32,562 nucleotides of DNA from Firmicutes bacterium CAG:124 (GTDB lineage: Bacteria; Bacillota; Clostridia; Oscillospirales; Oscillospiraceae). Below the pieces are notes generated by a model that had not been told where the DNA came from, did not search any database, and saw only the letters and a program-made list of their open reading frames with translations. Location: contig HF990605.1 in the NCBI GenBank assembly GCA_000432135.1, positions 21,610-54,171 on the forward strand, read 5' to 3'. Shown here piece by piece: positions 8,065-16,408 of this stretch. A program made the translations under genes and the position numbers. How positions within the stretch are numbered: position 1 is the first letter of the stretch; each line of letters opens with the position of its first letter.

Positions 8065-9450
8065 TGGCTCGGAACCGGCTGTCAGATTGAGATAGTAATA
8101 TTCCGTCTGCGCGGACAGCGGAACAGCGTTCCCCTGTCCGTCAAACTCAAAATTTTGCCCATAGATCGTAACCAGACCGTGCGTATCCAGACGCGCGGTC
8201 TGATTTTGCAGTGTCAAAGCGCTTCCGGTTGTCATAATTCCATAACCGTCAACTAATTCATTATAAAATCCAAAGAAATCGAAGCTGTGCGGTTTGCGGA
8301 AAACAGCTTCAACGCAGACCGTGCCGCCTGCCGGGATGGTGATCTCCGCTGCGGCATAGCAGACACGCTGAACGTTTTCCGCGTCCTGGAGCAGATCGTC
8401 CAGCCGGCCCTCACTGTAACGTTCGGCGGGTGTGGCGGAGCAGACGCCGTACTGCGTCAAAAGCTCCGCGGCGGCTGCTACAAGCCGTTTTACCTCTTCG
8501 GCAGAGGCGTCCGCGCCGAGCTGCGCGGCGGCGATCTGCCGCAGAAGCTCCGCAAGGGGCAGTTCCGTGCGCGTCACGGTTCCTTCGAGCGTATCCAGCT
8601 CCTTCCCCTGTTCGCAGCTGCCGTCCGTATAGCCCTGCATGGCGCAGCCGGTCAGATCCTGCCCGAGCACGGCAAGCAGATGCAGCGTCTGATTATGTAC
8701 CCTTGTAAAATAGCTGTACTGCGGCTGGCCTGTCGCTTCGTTCTGGCCATAGCCGTTGATCCCATAGGTCAGGATCGTCGTCTTTTCCGGGTCTGCGTCA
8801 ACTGTGATAGCCAGCGTCGCCGCGTTTGCCGTCGTTTCGCCGGATGCGGTAAAGGAATAGACATAGACGGTTTGCTCCGGCAGCGTCTTCGGCGCAAGCG
8901 CGTCAGCCTGATAGCTGCCGGTCAGCAGCGTTTGGTACTCCGTCCAGCTTTCCGCGTGTCGAATGTTCCAGCGTTCCTCCGCAAGCTCCGGCTCAGCACT
9001 GGCCGGACCAAACCAGCCGGGGAACGCGCCGGGATAGAGCGTGCTCCGCACGGCAGCTCCATCTGCCGTAAGCGACGGTCGGAGCGAATCGAGGTCACTG
9101 AGGCTGGAAACGAAGGGGTAGAGCACCGTCACGGTGCAGTCTTCGCCGGAATCATTGCGGATCGTGTACCGATCTGCCACAGTGATCGCGGCGGCATTCT
9201 CTTCGGCATAGGGCGCGCAGTCGAGCAATACCTCCCGGTCGGCGGAAAGCGCAGGCTCCGCCTGCGCCAGCGTCAGCGGGAAAACCGGGCCTGCGTAGGA
9301 CATGAAATCCGCTGCGTCGACCGGTTTGGCAGGGCCGCTGCCGGGGGTACTGGCAAGCTGCCCGCCTGATGGAGAAGCAGCACAGCCGCAAAGCGCGGCG
9401 GCCAAAAGAAACGCAAGGAGCAGAGCTATCGTGCTTCGTACTGTTCGCAT
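8059..9450 (-). CDS. Exported lipoprotein of unknown function
   Basis: A 463-residue protein with a lipoprotein signal: basic start MRTVRS, a long hydrophobic stretch, then LCGC at residues 20-23, Cys23 being the likely lipidated residue. The cysteine at -2 is unusual for a lipobox. A serine/glycine/proline linker follows. The mature part is soluble, with many beta-type segments and no enzyme motif I recognise. The frame is open up to 9570, but the signal peptide and AGGAGGG about 8 nt before ATG 9450 set the start. It lies downstream of the rpoD terminator and is convergent with the alcohol dehydrogenase gene; neither neighbour suggests a role. Confidence 0.8.
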   Translation of the reverse strand: MRTVRSTIALLLAFLLAAALCGCAASPSGGQLASTPGSGPAKPVDAADFMSYAGPVFPLTLAQAEPALSADREVLLDCAPYAEENAAAITVADRYTIRNDSGEDCTVTVLYPFVSSLSDLDSLRPSLTADGAAVRSTLYPGAFPGWFGPASAEPELAEERWNIRHAESWTEYQTLLTGSYQADALAPKTLPEQTVYVYSFTASGETTANAATLAITVDADPEKTTILTYGINGYGQNEATGQPQYSYFTRVHNQTLHLLAVLGQDLTGCAMQGYTDGSCEQGKELDTLEGTVTRTELPLAELLRQIAAAQLGADASAEEVKRLVAAAAELLTQYGVCSATPAERYSEGRLDDLLQDAENVQRVCYAAAEITIPAGGTVCVEAVFRKPHSFDFFGFYNELVDGYGIMTTGSALTLQNQTARLDTHGLVTIYGQNFEFDGQGNAVPLSAQTEYYYLNLTAGSEPS

Positions 9451-9522
9451 GGAATTTCCCTCCTGATTCTTCCTGATACTATCTAAGACGGAATTTGCGC
9501 GCGTTGGTTGCAGAAATGGAGC

Positions 9523-9556
9523 AAAAACGCCCTCGCAGCATTCTGCAAGGGCGTTT
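9523..9556 (-). terminator. Terminator of rpoD
   Basis: On the minus strand AAACGCCCTTGC pairs with GCGAGGGCGTTT (one wobble) and is followed by TTTTT. It lies 7 bp beyond the rpoD stop and separates rpoD from the lipoprotein gene. Confidence 0.88.
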
Positions 9557-9563
9557 GGGGATA

Positions 9564-10715
9564 TCAGCAATAGAAATCCTTGATCTTTTTTGCGCGGGAC
9601 GGGTGGCGAAGCTTGCGGATGGCCTTGTTTTCGATCTGACGGATGCGCTCACGCGTAACACCGAAGATCTGACCGACCTCCTCAAGCGTGTGCGTGCGGC
9701 CGTCGTACATACCGAAGCGCATACGCAGCACGTCCGCCTCACGCTCGGTCAGTGTGCCGAGAATCTCGGTCAGCGCCTCAGAGAGCATGGCGTTGGACGT
9801 TGCATCGACAGGGCCAGGGGTATTATCGTCCTCGACAAAGGAGCCGATGGTCGTATCCTCTTCATCGCCGACGGGCATATCGAGAGAGAGCGTATCGGCT
9901 GCGGTGCGGTTGGCTTCGATGATTTTTTCAATCGGGAGGTTCAGCTCTGCGGCGATCTCCTCCAGCGTCGGCTCACGGCCCAGCTCCTGTACGAGCTTGC
10001 GGTTGCAGCGGGTCGCCTTGTTGATGACCTCGACCATATGCACCGGGACGCGGATGGTGCGCGCCTGATCGGCAATGGCGCGGGTAATGGCCTGCCGGAT
10101 CCACCACGTTGCATATGTAGAGAATTTGTTTCCCTTTGTATAGTCGAACTTATCGACCGCACGGATCAGGCCCGTGTTGCCCTCCTGGATCAGGTCCAGA
10201 ATGTGCAGACCCCTGCCGGAGTATTTTTTTGCGATCGACACGACAAGGCGCAGATTGGCCTCAGTCAAGCGGTCCTTGGCCTTTTTATCGCCCTCGGAGA
10301 CGCGCTTGGCCAGCTCGATTTCCTCCTCGGCAGTCAGCAGCTTGACCTGACCGATCTCCTTGAGGTACATACGCACCGGGTCATCCAGATTGTATTCTGC
10401 AGCAAGCTCCAGCGGGTCTACAAGCTCTTCCTCGTCGTTGTCGGGAACCTCGTCCATGTCCATACCAAGATCGTCGGAGACGTCCAGCTCCAGCTCAGGG
10501 CTGACGATCTGGATGCCCATCGCATCAAAAGTATCGTAAATATGCTCGATCTTCTCGACCGGCAGATCCAGCTTTTCCAGCTCGGCAGTCAGCTCGCTCG
10601 ACTGAATGCTTCCTTCGCGCTTTGCCTTTGCGATCAGCGCGGAAACCGTTGCCATTGCGTCCTCAGTCGAGGGCTTCGGGTTCTTTGTGTTTGCCATTCT
10701 TTCGCTCATCCTCAT
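9564..10715 (-). CDS. rpoD: Primary RNA polymerase sigma factor (sigma-70/RpoD)
   Basis: A 383-residue housekeeping sigma factor. An acidic linker (about 80-105) precedes region 1.2 (DDPVRMYLKEIGQV, 111-124). Regions 2.1-2.4 contain DLIQEGNTGLIRAVDKFD and KFSTYATWWIRQAITRAI. Region 4.2 is HTLEEVGQIFGVTRERIRQI, recognising the -35 box. This matches the TTGACA/TATAAT promoters found throughout the window. ATGs at 10715, 10709 and 10697 are all in frame; GAGG at about 10710-10713 makes the 10697 start (MANTKNP) a good alternative. The usual partner dnaG is not adjacent; rpoD instead follows the RNase J gene on the same strand, with its own promoter. Confidence 0.97.
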   Translation of the reverse strand: MRMSERMANTKNPKPSTEDAMATVSALIAKAKREGSIQSSELTAELEKLDLPVEKIEHIYDTFDAMGIQIVSPELELDVSDDLGMDMDEVPDNDEEELVDPLELAAEYNLDDPVRMYLKEIGQVKLLTAEEEIELAKRVSEGDKKAKDRLTEANLRLVVSIAKKYSGRGLHILDLIQEGNTGLIRAVDKFDYTKGNKFSTYATWWIRQAITRAIADQARTIRVPVHMVEVINKATRCNRKLVQELGREPTLEEIAAELNLPIEKIIEANRTAADTLSLDMPVGDEEDTTIGSFVEDDNTPGPVDATSNAMLSEALTEILGTLTEREADVLRMRFGMYDGRTHTLEEVGQIFGVTRERIRQIENKAIRKLRHPSRAKKIKDFYC

Positions 10716-10754
10716 TCATCTGGTAACATTGCCGCGCACTCGCGCAACTGTGTT

Positions 10755-10784
10755 ATTATAACCCCAACTTTATCGTTTTGACAA
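10755..10784 (-). promoter_or_regulatory. rpoD promoter
   Basis: On the minus strand TTGTCA (10784-10779) and TATAAT (10760-10755) are separated by 18 nt, about 40 bp before the rpoD start. It indicates that rpoD is transcribed on its own in addition to any read-through from RNase J. Confidence 0.65.
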
Positions 10785-10848
10785 TGCCTGATTTGACTTT
10801 TTTTCTGTTTTTTCTTGTGTTTCAGAAAAAATCGCGAGTCCGGCGTCC

Positions 10849-12504
10849 TCAGATCTCCATAATGACCGGCAGGATCATCGGATTGCGCTTTGTTGTCTTG
10901 AACAGATACCCGGACAGGTCGTTTTTGATGTTGGCTTTCAGCACACTCCAATCGCTGCGGCCATTCTGGCTGCACCGGTCGATGGCGTGCGCGGCGATCA
11001 CACGCAGCTCTTCCATCAGGTTCTCCGACTCCTTCACGTAGACGAAGCCTCTTGTAATGATGTCCGGGCCGGTGATGACGCTGCCGTCCTCGCTGGAAAT
11101 GTTGACGACCACGACGAGCATACCGTCCTGCGCCAGATGCTTCCGGTCGCGCAGAACGACGCTTCCAACGTCGCCGACGCCGGTGCCGTCGACCAGAATC
11201 CTGCCGGACGGAACGGTGCCGCCCCACTTGCAGGTGGCCTTTGTAAGCTCAAGCACCTTGCCGATATCGGAGATAAAAATATTCTTGGGATCCATGCCCA
11301 TAGTCTGGGCCAGACGCGAATGCGCCTGCAGATGGCGCTGCTCGCCGTGGACGGGAATAAAGAATCTGGGCTTGAGCAATCCGTGGATGATCTTCAGTTC
11401 CTCCTGGCAGGCGTGGCCGGAGACGTGCAGGCCCTCAAGCTTGTCATAGATGACCTCTGCACCCTTGCGGTAGAGCTCGTTGATGATCTTGCCGATGGAT
11501 TTTTCGTTTCCGGGGATGGCGGACGCGGAGATAATTACACGGTCAGACGCTGTGATCTCAACCTGACGGTGGCCAGAGAACGCCATACGGTAGAGCGCGG
11601 ACATATTTTCGCCCTGTGAGCCGGTCGAGACGATCACAAGCTTGTTGTTCGGGATCTGCTTGATCTGATTGATATCGACGAGCGTGCCTGCGGGGATCTT
11701 CAGATAGCCAAGCTCTGTGGATACCTTCAGGATATTCTCCATGCTGCGGCCCGTGACCGCGACCTTGCGGCCGAATTTCTTCGCGACCGTAATGAGGCTT
11801 TGCAGGCGGAAGGCGTTGGAGGCAAAGGTCGTGACAATGATGCGCTTATTGCAGCCGGTAAACTGCCGCTCGAAGCTGCCCGCGACCGTACGCTCGGACG
11901 GCGTATAGCCCTGCCGCTCCACGTTTGTCGAATCGCACAGCAGCGCCAGCACGCCCTCCTTGCCCAGAGCGCCGAAGCGCGCAAGATCGATCATGCCGTC
12001 CTCTGCTGTGGCGTCAATTTTGAAGTCGCCCGTCATGACGACGGTGCCGACCGGGGTTTTGATGGCAAAGGCGACTGCGTCGGCGATGGAATGGTTCACA
12101 TGGATGAATTCCACCGTAAAGCAGCCGGCCTTGACCTTCTCCCCTGCCTCATGCGTAAACAGATGCACCGCATTCTGGAGCTGATGCTCCTCCAGCTTCA
12201 GCTGGACGATGCCGGCGGTCAGGCGTGTGGCGTGGATGGGGCATCTGAACTGCTCCATGGCGTAGGGAATGCCGCCGATATGGTCTTCGTGGCCATGCGT
12301 CAGGAACATACCGCGTATTCTGTCCTTGTTTTTGACAAGATAGGTCATATCGGCAATGACCAGATCAACGCCATACATCTCATCGTCCGGGAAGCCGAGA
12401 CCGCAGTCAACGATGATGATATCCTTGCCGTATTCAAGTACGGTCATATTCTTGCCGATCTCATTCAGACCGCCAAGCGGGATGATTTTTAATTTTTCTG
12501 CCAA
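10849..12504 (-). CDS. rnj: Ribonuclease J
   Basis: A 551-residue metallo-beta-lactamase/beta-CASP ribonuclease, the 5'-3' exo- and endonuclease that matures and degrades mRNA and rRNA in Firmicutes. The metal motif is HGHEDHIGG (His70, His72, Asp74, His75). GDFKID, the beta-CASP segment with STGSQGE, the C-terminal VSGHACQEELK and PVHGEQRHL are all present, and the length is standard. The start is TTG at 12504 (protein MAEKLKIIPLGG): no ATG lies in frame nearby and a purine-rich AAAGAGTGA sits upstream. A gap of about 400 bp with hairpins precedes it, so a leader RNA may control it. Confidence 0.95.
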   Translation of the reverse strand: MAEKLKIIPLGGLNEIGKNMTVLEYGKDIIIVDCGLGFPDDEMYGVDLVIADMTYLVKNKDRIRGMFLTHGHEDHIGGIPYAMEQFRCPIHATRLTAGIVQLKLEEHQLQNAVHLFTHEAGEKVKAGCFTVEFIHVNHSIADAVAFAIKTPVGTVVMTGDFKIDATAEDGMIDLARFGALGKEGVLALLCDSTNVERQGYTPSERTVAGSFERQFTGCNKRIIVTTFASNAFRLQSLITVAKKFGRKVAVTGRSMENILKVSTELGYLKIPAGTLVDINQIKQIPNNKLVIVSTGSQGENMSALYRMAFSGHRQVEITASDRVIISASAIPGNEKSIGKIINELYRKGAEVIYDKLEGLHVSGHACQEELKIIHGLLKPRFFIPVHGEQRHLQAHSRLAQTMGMDPKNIFISDIGKVLELTKATCKWGGTVPSGRILVDGTGVGDVGSVVLRDRKHLAQDGMLVVVVNISSEDGSVITGPDIITRGFVYVKESENLMEELRVIAAHAIDRCSQNGRSDWSVLKANIKNDLSGYLFKTTKRNPMILPVIMEI

Positions 12505-12589
12505 ATGATTTCACTCTTTTCTTAAAAAAATAGGTATGGATTAGGCTGCGCAGCGCCGTTCTGGCAAACGGATCACGCGCGGAACAAAT

Positions 12590-12760
12590 GCAAAAAAGAC
12601 GCAGGAGAACAGGCGCATGCAGGGAAGTGTCCTGAGCCCCGTCTCGCCCCGGTCTGCTTCGCCGCTGCCTGCGCTCCATATGAATATGCAGTTGATCTAT
12701 TTGCTGCGCCGTCCGAGGCGGCGCATAATCCCAAAAGAAAGCCTCCCGTGAGGCAATTCT
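12590..12760 (-). ncRNA. Candidate structured RNA or RNase J leader
   Basis: Read on the minus strand from the extended -10, the transcript would open with a GCCTC/GAGGC hairpin and a 7-bp TGCGCCG/CGGCGCA hairpin. It would then fold CGCAGG (about 12670) against CCTGCG (about 12602), followed at once by TCTTTTTT, as in an intrinsic terminator. It could be an independent small RNA or an attenuated leader of RNase J. I looked for SRP RNA, RNase P, tmRNA and 6S signatures and could not establish any. The call rests only on hand-found pairing. Confidence 0.3.
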
Positions 12761-12868
12761 AATTAAGTATATCACACTTTTTTCAAAAAGTATACCTTTT
12801 TTCTATCTTTTCTGGAAGTATTTCCGGAGACACGGCTTTTCGAGCCGCACGAAAAGCCGCGATTTCTG

Positions 12869-12896
12869 TTGATTTTACGGACATATCTGATATAAT
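12869..12896 (+). promoter_or_regulatory. gdpP promoter
   Basis: TTGATT (12869-12874) and TATAAT (12891-12896) are 16 nt apart, and TGA before the -10 makes it an extended TGATATAAT box. It lies about 40 bp before the chosen TTG start of gdpP. Confidence 0.65.
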
Positions 12897-12936
12897 ATAT
12901 ATAAATTTGTTCATTGCGAAATGGAGGCGACAGTAT

Positions 12937-14919
12937 TTGAAAAAACCTGTCTGGCGTCTGCTCAACCCCAATACGATCTGGTATTTTGTGGTCATGCTGC
13001 TCTTCGCCGCCTCAGCTGCCGTGCTGCGGCAGTATTATCTGGCGGGCGGTGCGCTTCTTGCCACGGTGATCGTTTTTATTATCAGCCGTGCCCAGCTCTC
13101 CAGGCGCAAGCGTGAGCTTATGAGCTATGTGCAGAAGGCGACCGATTCTGCCGGTATTTCCGTTCATGCCGGGTCCGCGTTCCCAATGGCAGTCATCCGG
13201 CTGCCCGACAACGAGATTATCTGGGGAAACCCCAGCTTCTTTGCTATCACCGGCCTATCCGACACGGCCAGCTATCAGAAGCTCGAAGCCGTGATCCCGG
13301 ATTTCTCCAACAAGTGGCTGAGCGAAGGCCATTCCGAGATGTCCGGCGACCGGAACATCGGTGACCGGCGCTATCGCATCTACGGCAACTTCGTCCGCTC
13401 TGAGGACAGCACGACGACCGTGCAGCTCGCGACGATCTACTTCGCCGACATGACGGAGATGTTCAACATCCGCGATGAATTCATGCGGACGCGTCCGGTT
13501 GTGTCGATCGTTCTCATTGATAACTACGATGAGTTGACCACCAATCTTTCCGATTCCGCCATCTCCACGCTTGACGCGCAGCTCAACGACGTTGTGGCGA
13601 ACTGGACGACGGGGCTGGAGGCGCTGTGCCGGAAAATCGAGCGCAACCGCTATCTGGTGATCTTTGAAAGCAAGGATCTGCCCCGGCTTCAGGAGAGCCG
13701 TTTTTCAACGCTTCTGGAGGATGTACGGCACATCACGTCAACCGGCGGGATGTCGGCGACCATCTCGCTCGGCATCGGCAAGGACGGCGGGAGCTTCGCG
13801 GAAAATTACCAGTTTGCCTCGCTTGCAATCGAAATGTCACTCTCCCGAGGCGGTGATCAGGCCGTTATCAAGGACCGGTTCAATTTTACCTTCTACGGCA
13901 GCAGAGTCAAGGAGACGGACCGCCGCACCCGCATCCGCTCCCGTCTGATCGCAAGCTCCCTGTCAGAGCTGATCAGCCAGTCCAGCACCGTATATATTAT
14001 GGGGCACCGTATGGCGGATCTCGACGCGCTCGGCGCAGCCGTCGGTCTTCTCTGCCTGTGCCGTATCAAGGGCTGCCGGGCAAAAATCGTAATTGACCTT
14101 CAAAAGAACGCCTGCCAGAGCCTGATTGCGGAGCTCAGGGCCATTCCGGACTATGCCGATCTGTTTATTTCCGGGCAGGACGCGCTGGTCGAGGCGGACA
14201 ACCGCAGTCTTCTCATCGTAGTCGACACGAACCGGCCCGGTCAGGTCGAGAGCAGGCCGCTGCTGGAAGCGATCTCCCGCGTTGTTCTGATCGATCACCA
14301 TCGCAATGCTGCGGATTCTATCAGCCAGACTGTTGTCAAGCTGCACGAGCCGTCTGCTTCCTCTGCTTCCGAGCTGGTGACGGAGCTTCTGCAGTATGCG
14401 GTCAATCAGCGCGATCTGAAGCCGATCGAGGCGCAGGCGCTTCTGTCCGGTATCGTATTGGATACGAAAAATTTCTCCATCCGGACAAGCCCGCGCACGT
14501 TCGAATCGGCGGCATATCTGCGTAAGGCCGGCGCGGACCCGGTCGAGGTCAAAAAGCTGTTTCAGACAGATCTGGACGATACGCTTCTGCGCTATCGCGT
14601 TATCCAGGCGGCGCGGCTGTACCGGAATGAGATCGCCATTGCCTGCGTAGACGAAAAGCTCACCCGCGTGATCGCGTCTCAGGCCGCGGATGAATTGATC
14701 AACGTTTCCGGCATTACCACCTCCTTCGTTCTCTTCCCGGACGACGGACAGATCATCATCAGCGCACGCTCCATCGGCTCGTGCAATGTTCAGGCGGTTC
14801 TGGAAACGCTCGGCAACGGCGGCGGAAATGGCGCGACAGCCGGTGCACAGATCAAGGGAAAGCCCCTGCAGGAGGTTTTGAAGGAGCTTATCGCCGCAAT
14901 CGACGCATTCTATTCCTGA
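12937..14919 (+). CDS. gdpP: Cyclic-di-AMP phosphodiesterase GdpP
   Basis: A 660-residue membrane phosphodiesterase that hydrolyses c-di-AMP to pApA, setting cell-wall and potassium homeostasis. Two transmembrane helices (about 13-30 and 35-50) precede a PAS-like region (about 75-170), a degenerate GGDEF region (about 185-315) and a DHH/DHHA1 module. Active-site residues are visible as GHRMADLD (His357, Asp361, Asp363), VVDTN (Asp430) and DHH (453-455); the C-terminal GGGNG fits DHHA1. The canonical GGDEF signature is absent, as is normal for GdpP. I place the start at TTG 12937, 9 nt after GGAGG (12923-12927), not the earlier in-frame TTG 12907. The order membrane-PAS-GGDEF-DHH and the length match the family. 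Confidence 0.95.
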   Translation: MKKPVWRLLNPNTIWYFVVMLLFAASAAVLRQYYLAGGALLATVIVFIISRAQLSRRKRELMSYVQKATDSAGISVHAGSAFPMAVIRLPDNEIIWGNPSFFAITGLSDTASYQKLEAVIPDFSNKWLSEGHSEMSGDRNIGDRRYRIYGNFVRSEDSTTTVQLATIYFADMTEMFNIRDEFMRTRPVVSIVLIDNYDELTTNLSDSAISTLDAQLNDVVANWTTGLEALCRKIERNRYLVIFESKDLPRLQESRFSTLLEDVRHITSTGGMSATISLGIGKDGGSFAENYQFASLAIEMSLSRGGDQAVIKDRFNFTFYGSRVKETDRRTRIRSRLIASSLSELISQSSTVYIMGHRMADLDALGAAVGLLCLCRIKGCRAKIVIDLQKNACQSLIAELRAIPDYADLFISGQDALVEADNRSLLIVVDTNRPGQVESRPLLEAISRVVLIDHHRNAADSISQTVVKLHEPSASSASELVTELLQYAVNQRDLKPIEAQALLSGIVLDTKNFSIRTSPRTFESAAYLRKAGADPVEVKKLFQTDLDDTLLRYRVIQAARLYRNEIAIACVDEKLTRVIASQAADELINVSGITTSFVLFPDDGQIIISARSIGSCNVQAVLETLGNGGGNGATAGAQIKGKPLQEVLKELIAAIDAFYS

Positions 14920-14933
14920 ATTCCCCACAATTT

Positions 14934-14963
14934 ATCCCTCCGACCCGATCGGAGGGATTTTTT
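14934..14963 (+). terminator. gdpP terminator
   Basis: ATCCCTCCGA (14934-14943) pairs perfectly with TCGGAGGGAT (14949-14958) across a 5-nt loop and is followed by a T run. Confidence 0.92.
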
Positions 14964-15034
14964 CAGCTTCGCTTGCATATTTTCCCGCCGGGCGCAGAAA
15001 CTACCTCCGTAACATCAAAAAGGAGGTTTTCCCT

Positions 15035-16267
15035 TTGAAACACCGTACCTGCCCGCTTCGCGCCGCGCTTGCCGCAGCGCTGGTTCTGATCATGCTCTGC
15101 GTGCCTGCTCTGGCCGCTGAGATCGCCGTCGATTATACCTCGGAATACAGGTTTACCGCCGCAGACTTTTCTGATTCCGACGGATTGGAGGGCGTCTACA
15201 TTTCCTCCGTCCCTCCCGCGTATCAGGCAGAGCTTTGCATCGGCAGCCGCGTGATCTGCCGGGGCGACATTCTGCCTGCGGCAGCACTGGAAAAGTTGAA
15301 GCTGCGCCCGGTCTGCCTTGGAAACGCCGACTGTGAGCTGGTCTACTGCCCGATTGAAGACGGGACGCTCGGCGATGCCGTCACGGTATCCCTGCGCATT
15401 CTCTCCGGCACGAATACCGCGCCGGTCTGCGAGGACGGAACGCTGGAAACGTATAAGAACATTGCGAACACCGGCACGCTTTCAGCCACAGATCAGGAGG
15501 ATCAGGAGCTGACGTATCAGCTTGTCAAGGAACCAAAGCGCGGCACGGTCGAGCTGCATACGGACGGCAGCTTCACCTATACGCCGGATAAAAACAAGGT
15601 CGGCAAGGATTCGTTCGTTTTTACTGCGACCGATCCGGCCGGGAACGTCTCGAATGAGGCCTGCGTCAAGATCCGCATTCTGAAGCCCGCGGATAAGGCA
15701 ACGTATCAGGATATGTCCGGTGACCGCGATGCGTTCGCCGCCATGTGGCTCAAGGACAAGGGGCTTTACACCGGCAGAGTCATTGCCGGGAACCTCTGCT
15801 TTGAGCCGGACTGCCCTGTCAGCCGCAGCGAGTTTCTGATCGCCTGCATGAAGCTGGCCGGACTTGAGCAGTCGGACGGGACGATCTCGACCGGCTTCGC
15901 GGATGAACTGGAAACGCCCCTCTGGCAGCAGCCGTATCTGGCCGCAGCCTATCAGTCCGGCATGATCTCCGGGACGCCGACCGAGGAGGGGCTGGTTTTC
16001 CGCCCGGAGGAGGATCTGAGCCGCGCAGAGGCAGCCGTCATGCTCCAAAAGCTCCTGCGCCTGCCGGGCGATGCCGCTGTCTTTGCGCCGGATGAGGCTT
16101 CCGCCATTCCTGCCTGGGCGCAGAGTGCGGTCAGCGCGCTCTCAAACGCAGGCATCCCGCTTGCTGCCTCGGACTATGAGGCGCCGCTGACGCGGCGTGA
16201 GGCGGCAAATATGCTGCTTGCAGCCGCTCCCGCAGCCGAAGCTGCCGGGCTTTACTGGTCAGAATAA
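15035..16267 (+). CDS. Secreted protein with Ig/cadherin-like module and SLH repeats
   Basis: A 410-residue exported protein. The signal peptide (1-27, ending ALA) is followed by a unique region. Residues about 120-215 form a cadherin/VCBS-type beta module (GSFTYTPDKNKVGKDSFVF, TATDPAGNVS). Residues about 220-410 look like three degenerate SLH repeats (e.g. PVSRSEFLIACMKLAG, DLSRAEAAVMLQKLL, LTRREAANMLLAA), which attach proteins to pyruvylated wall polymers. The start is TTG 15035, 6 nt after AAAGGAGG. That Shine-Dalgarno can pair with ACCTCC at about 15003-15008, so initiation may be structure-dependent. It stands alone between two hairpins. A surface or adhesive role is likely; its ligand is unknown. 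Confidence 0.87.
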   Translation: MKHRTCPLRAALAAALVLIMLCVPALAAEIAVDYTSEYRFTAADFSDSDGLEGVYISSVPPAYQAELCIGSRVICRGDILPAAALEKLKLRPVCLGNADCELVYCPIEDGTLGDAVTVSLRILSGTNTAPVCEDGTLETYKNIANTGTLSATDQEDQELTYQLVKEPKRGTVELHTDGSFTYTPDKNKVGKDSFVFTATDPAGNVSNEACVKIRILKPADKATYQDMSGDRDAFAAMWLKDKGLYTGRVIAGNLCFEPDCPVSRSEFLIACMKLAGLEQSDGTISTGFADELETPLWQQPYLAAAYQSGMISGTPTEEGLVFRPEEDLSRAEAAVMLQKLLRLPGDAAVFAPDEASAIPAWAQSAVSALSNAGIPLAASDYEAPLTRREAANMLLAAAPAAEAAGLYWSE

Positions 16268-16272
16268 CCGAA

Positions 16273-16302
16273 TCGGGCCTGCCGCGTTTGCGGCAGGCCC
16301 GA
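16273..16302 (+). terminator. Perfect 13-bp hairpin after the SLH gene, probable terminator
   Basis: TCGGGCCTGCCGC pairs with GCGGCAGGCCCGA across a GTTT loop, 5 bp after the SLH gene stop. No T run follows, so it may act as an RNA-stabilising end or a weak terminator. Confidence 0.6.
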
Positions 16303-16363
16303 CGCGCAGCCGCAGAAACGGCAGGATGCGCGTTTTTTGACGGTGGATTTTTGGGCGCTCGTC

Positions 16364-16372
16364 TGCTATAGT
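16364..16372 (+). promoter_or_regulatory. Possible extended -10 promoter of the MATE gene
   Basis: TGCTATAGT is an extended -10 about 37 bp before the ATG. The nearest good -35, TTGACG at about 16337, is 24 nt away, too far, so the call rests on the -10 alone. Confidence 0.4.
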
Positions 16373-16408
16373 GTAACTGATTGAAAACAAAACAGGACAG
16401 GAACAGGC

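Larger units (their letters stand above)
12505..12906. other. Divergent intergenic region between RNase J and gdpP, rich in hairpins
   Basis: No credible protein is encoded here. On the minus side are an extended -10 (TGATATACT, about 12767-12775), a GCCTC/GAGGC hairpin (about 12741-12754), a TGCGCCG/CGGCGCA hairpin (12703-12723) and a larger T-ended structure (about 12590-12675). Toward gdpP is a perfect 10-bp inverted repeat CGGCTTTTCG / CGAAAAGCCG (12833-12842 and 12850-12859, 7-nt loop). A smaller imperfect dyad, TCTGGAA/TTCCGGA, lies near 12810-12827. The gdpP promoter is at the right end. Confidence 0.7.

Noticed and set aside
10795..10848. A/T-only hairpin after RNase J as its terminator
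   Set aside because: The possible TTTTTTCTG/CAGAAAAAA stem has almost no GC pairs and a long loop, so I do not call it.
12590..12690. SRP RNA, RNase P RNA, tmRNA or 6S RNA in the gap before RNase J
   Set aside because: I looked for their conserved cores (for example the SRP tip loop and the tmRNA acceptor end) and did not find them; only an unnamed structured RNA remains possible.
16337..16372. TTGACG with TATAGT as the MATE promoter
   Set aside because: The spacer is 24 nt, too long for a sigma-70 promoter; only the extended -10 is retained.
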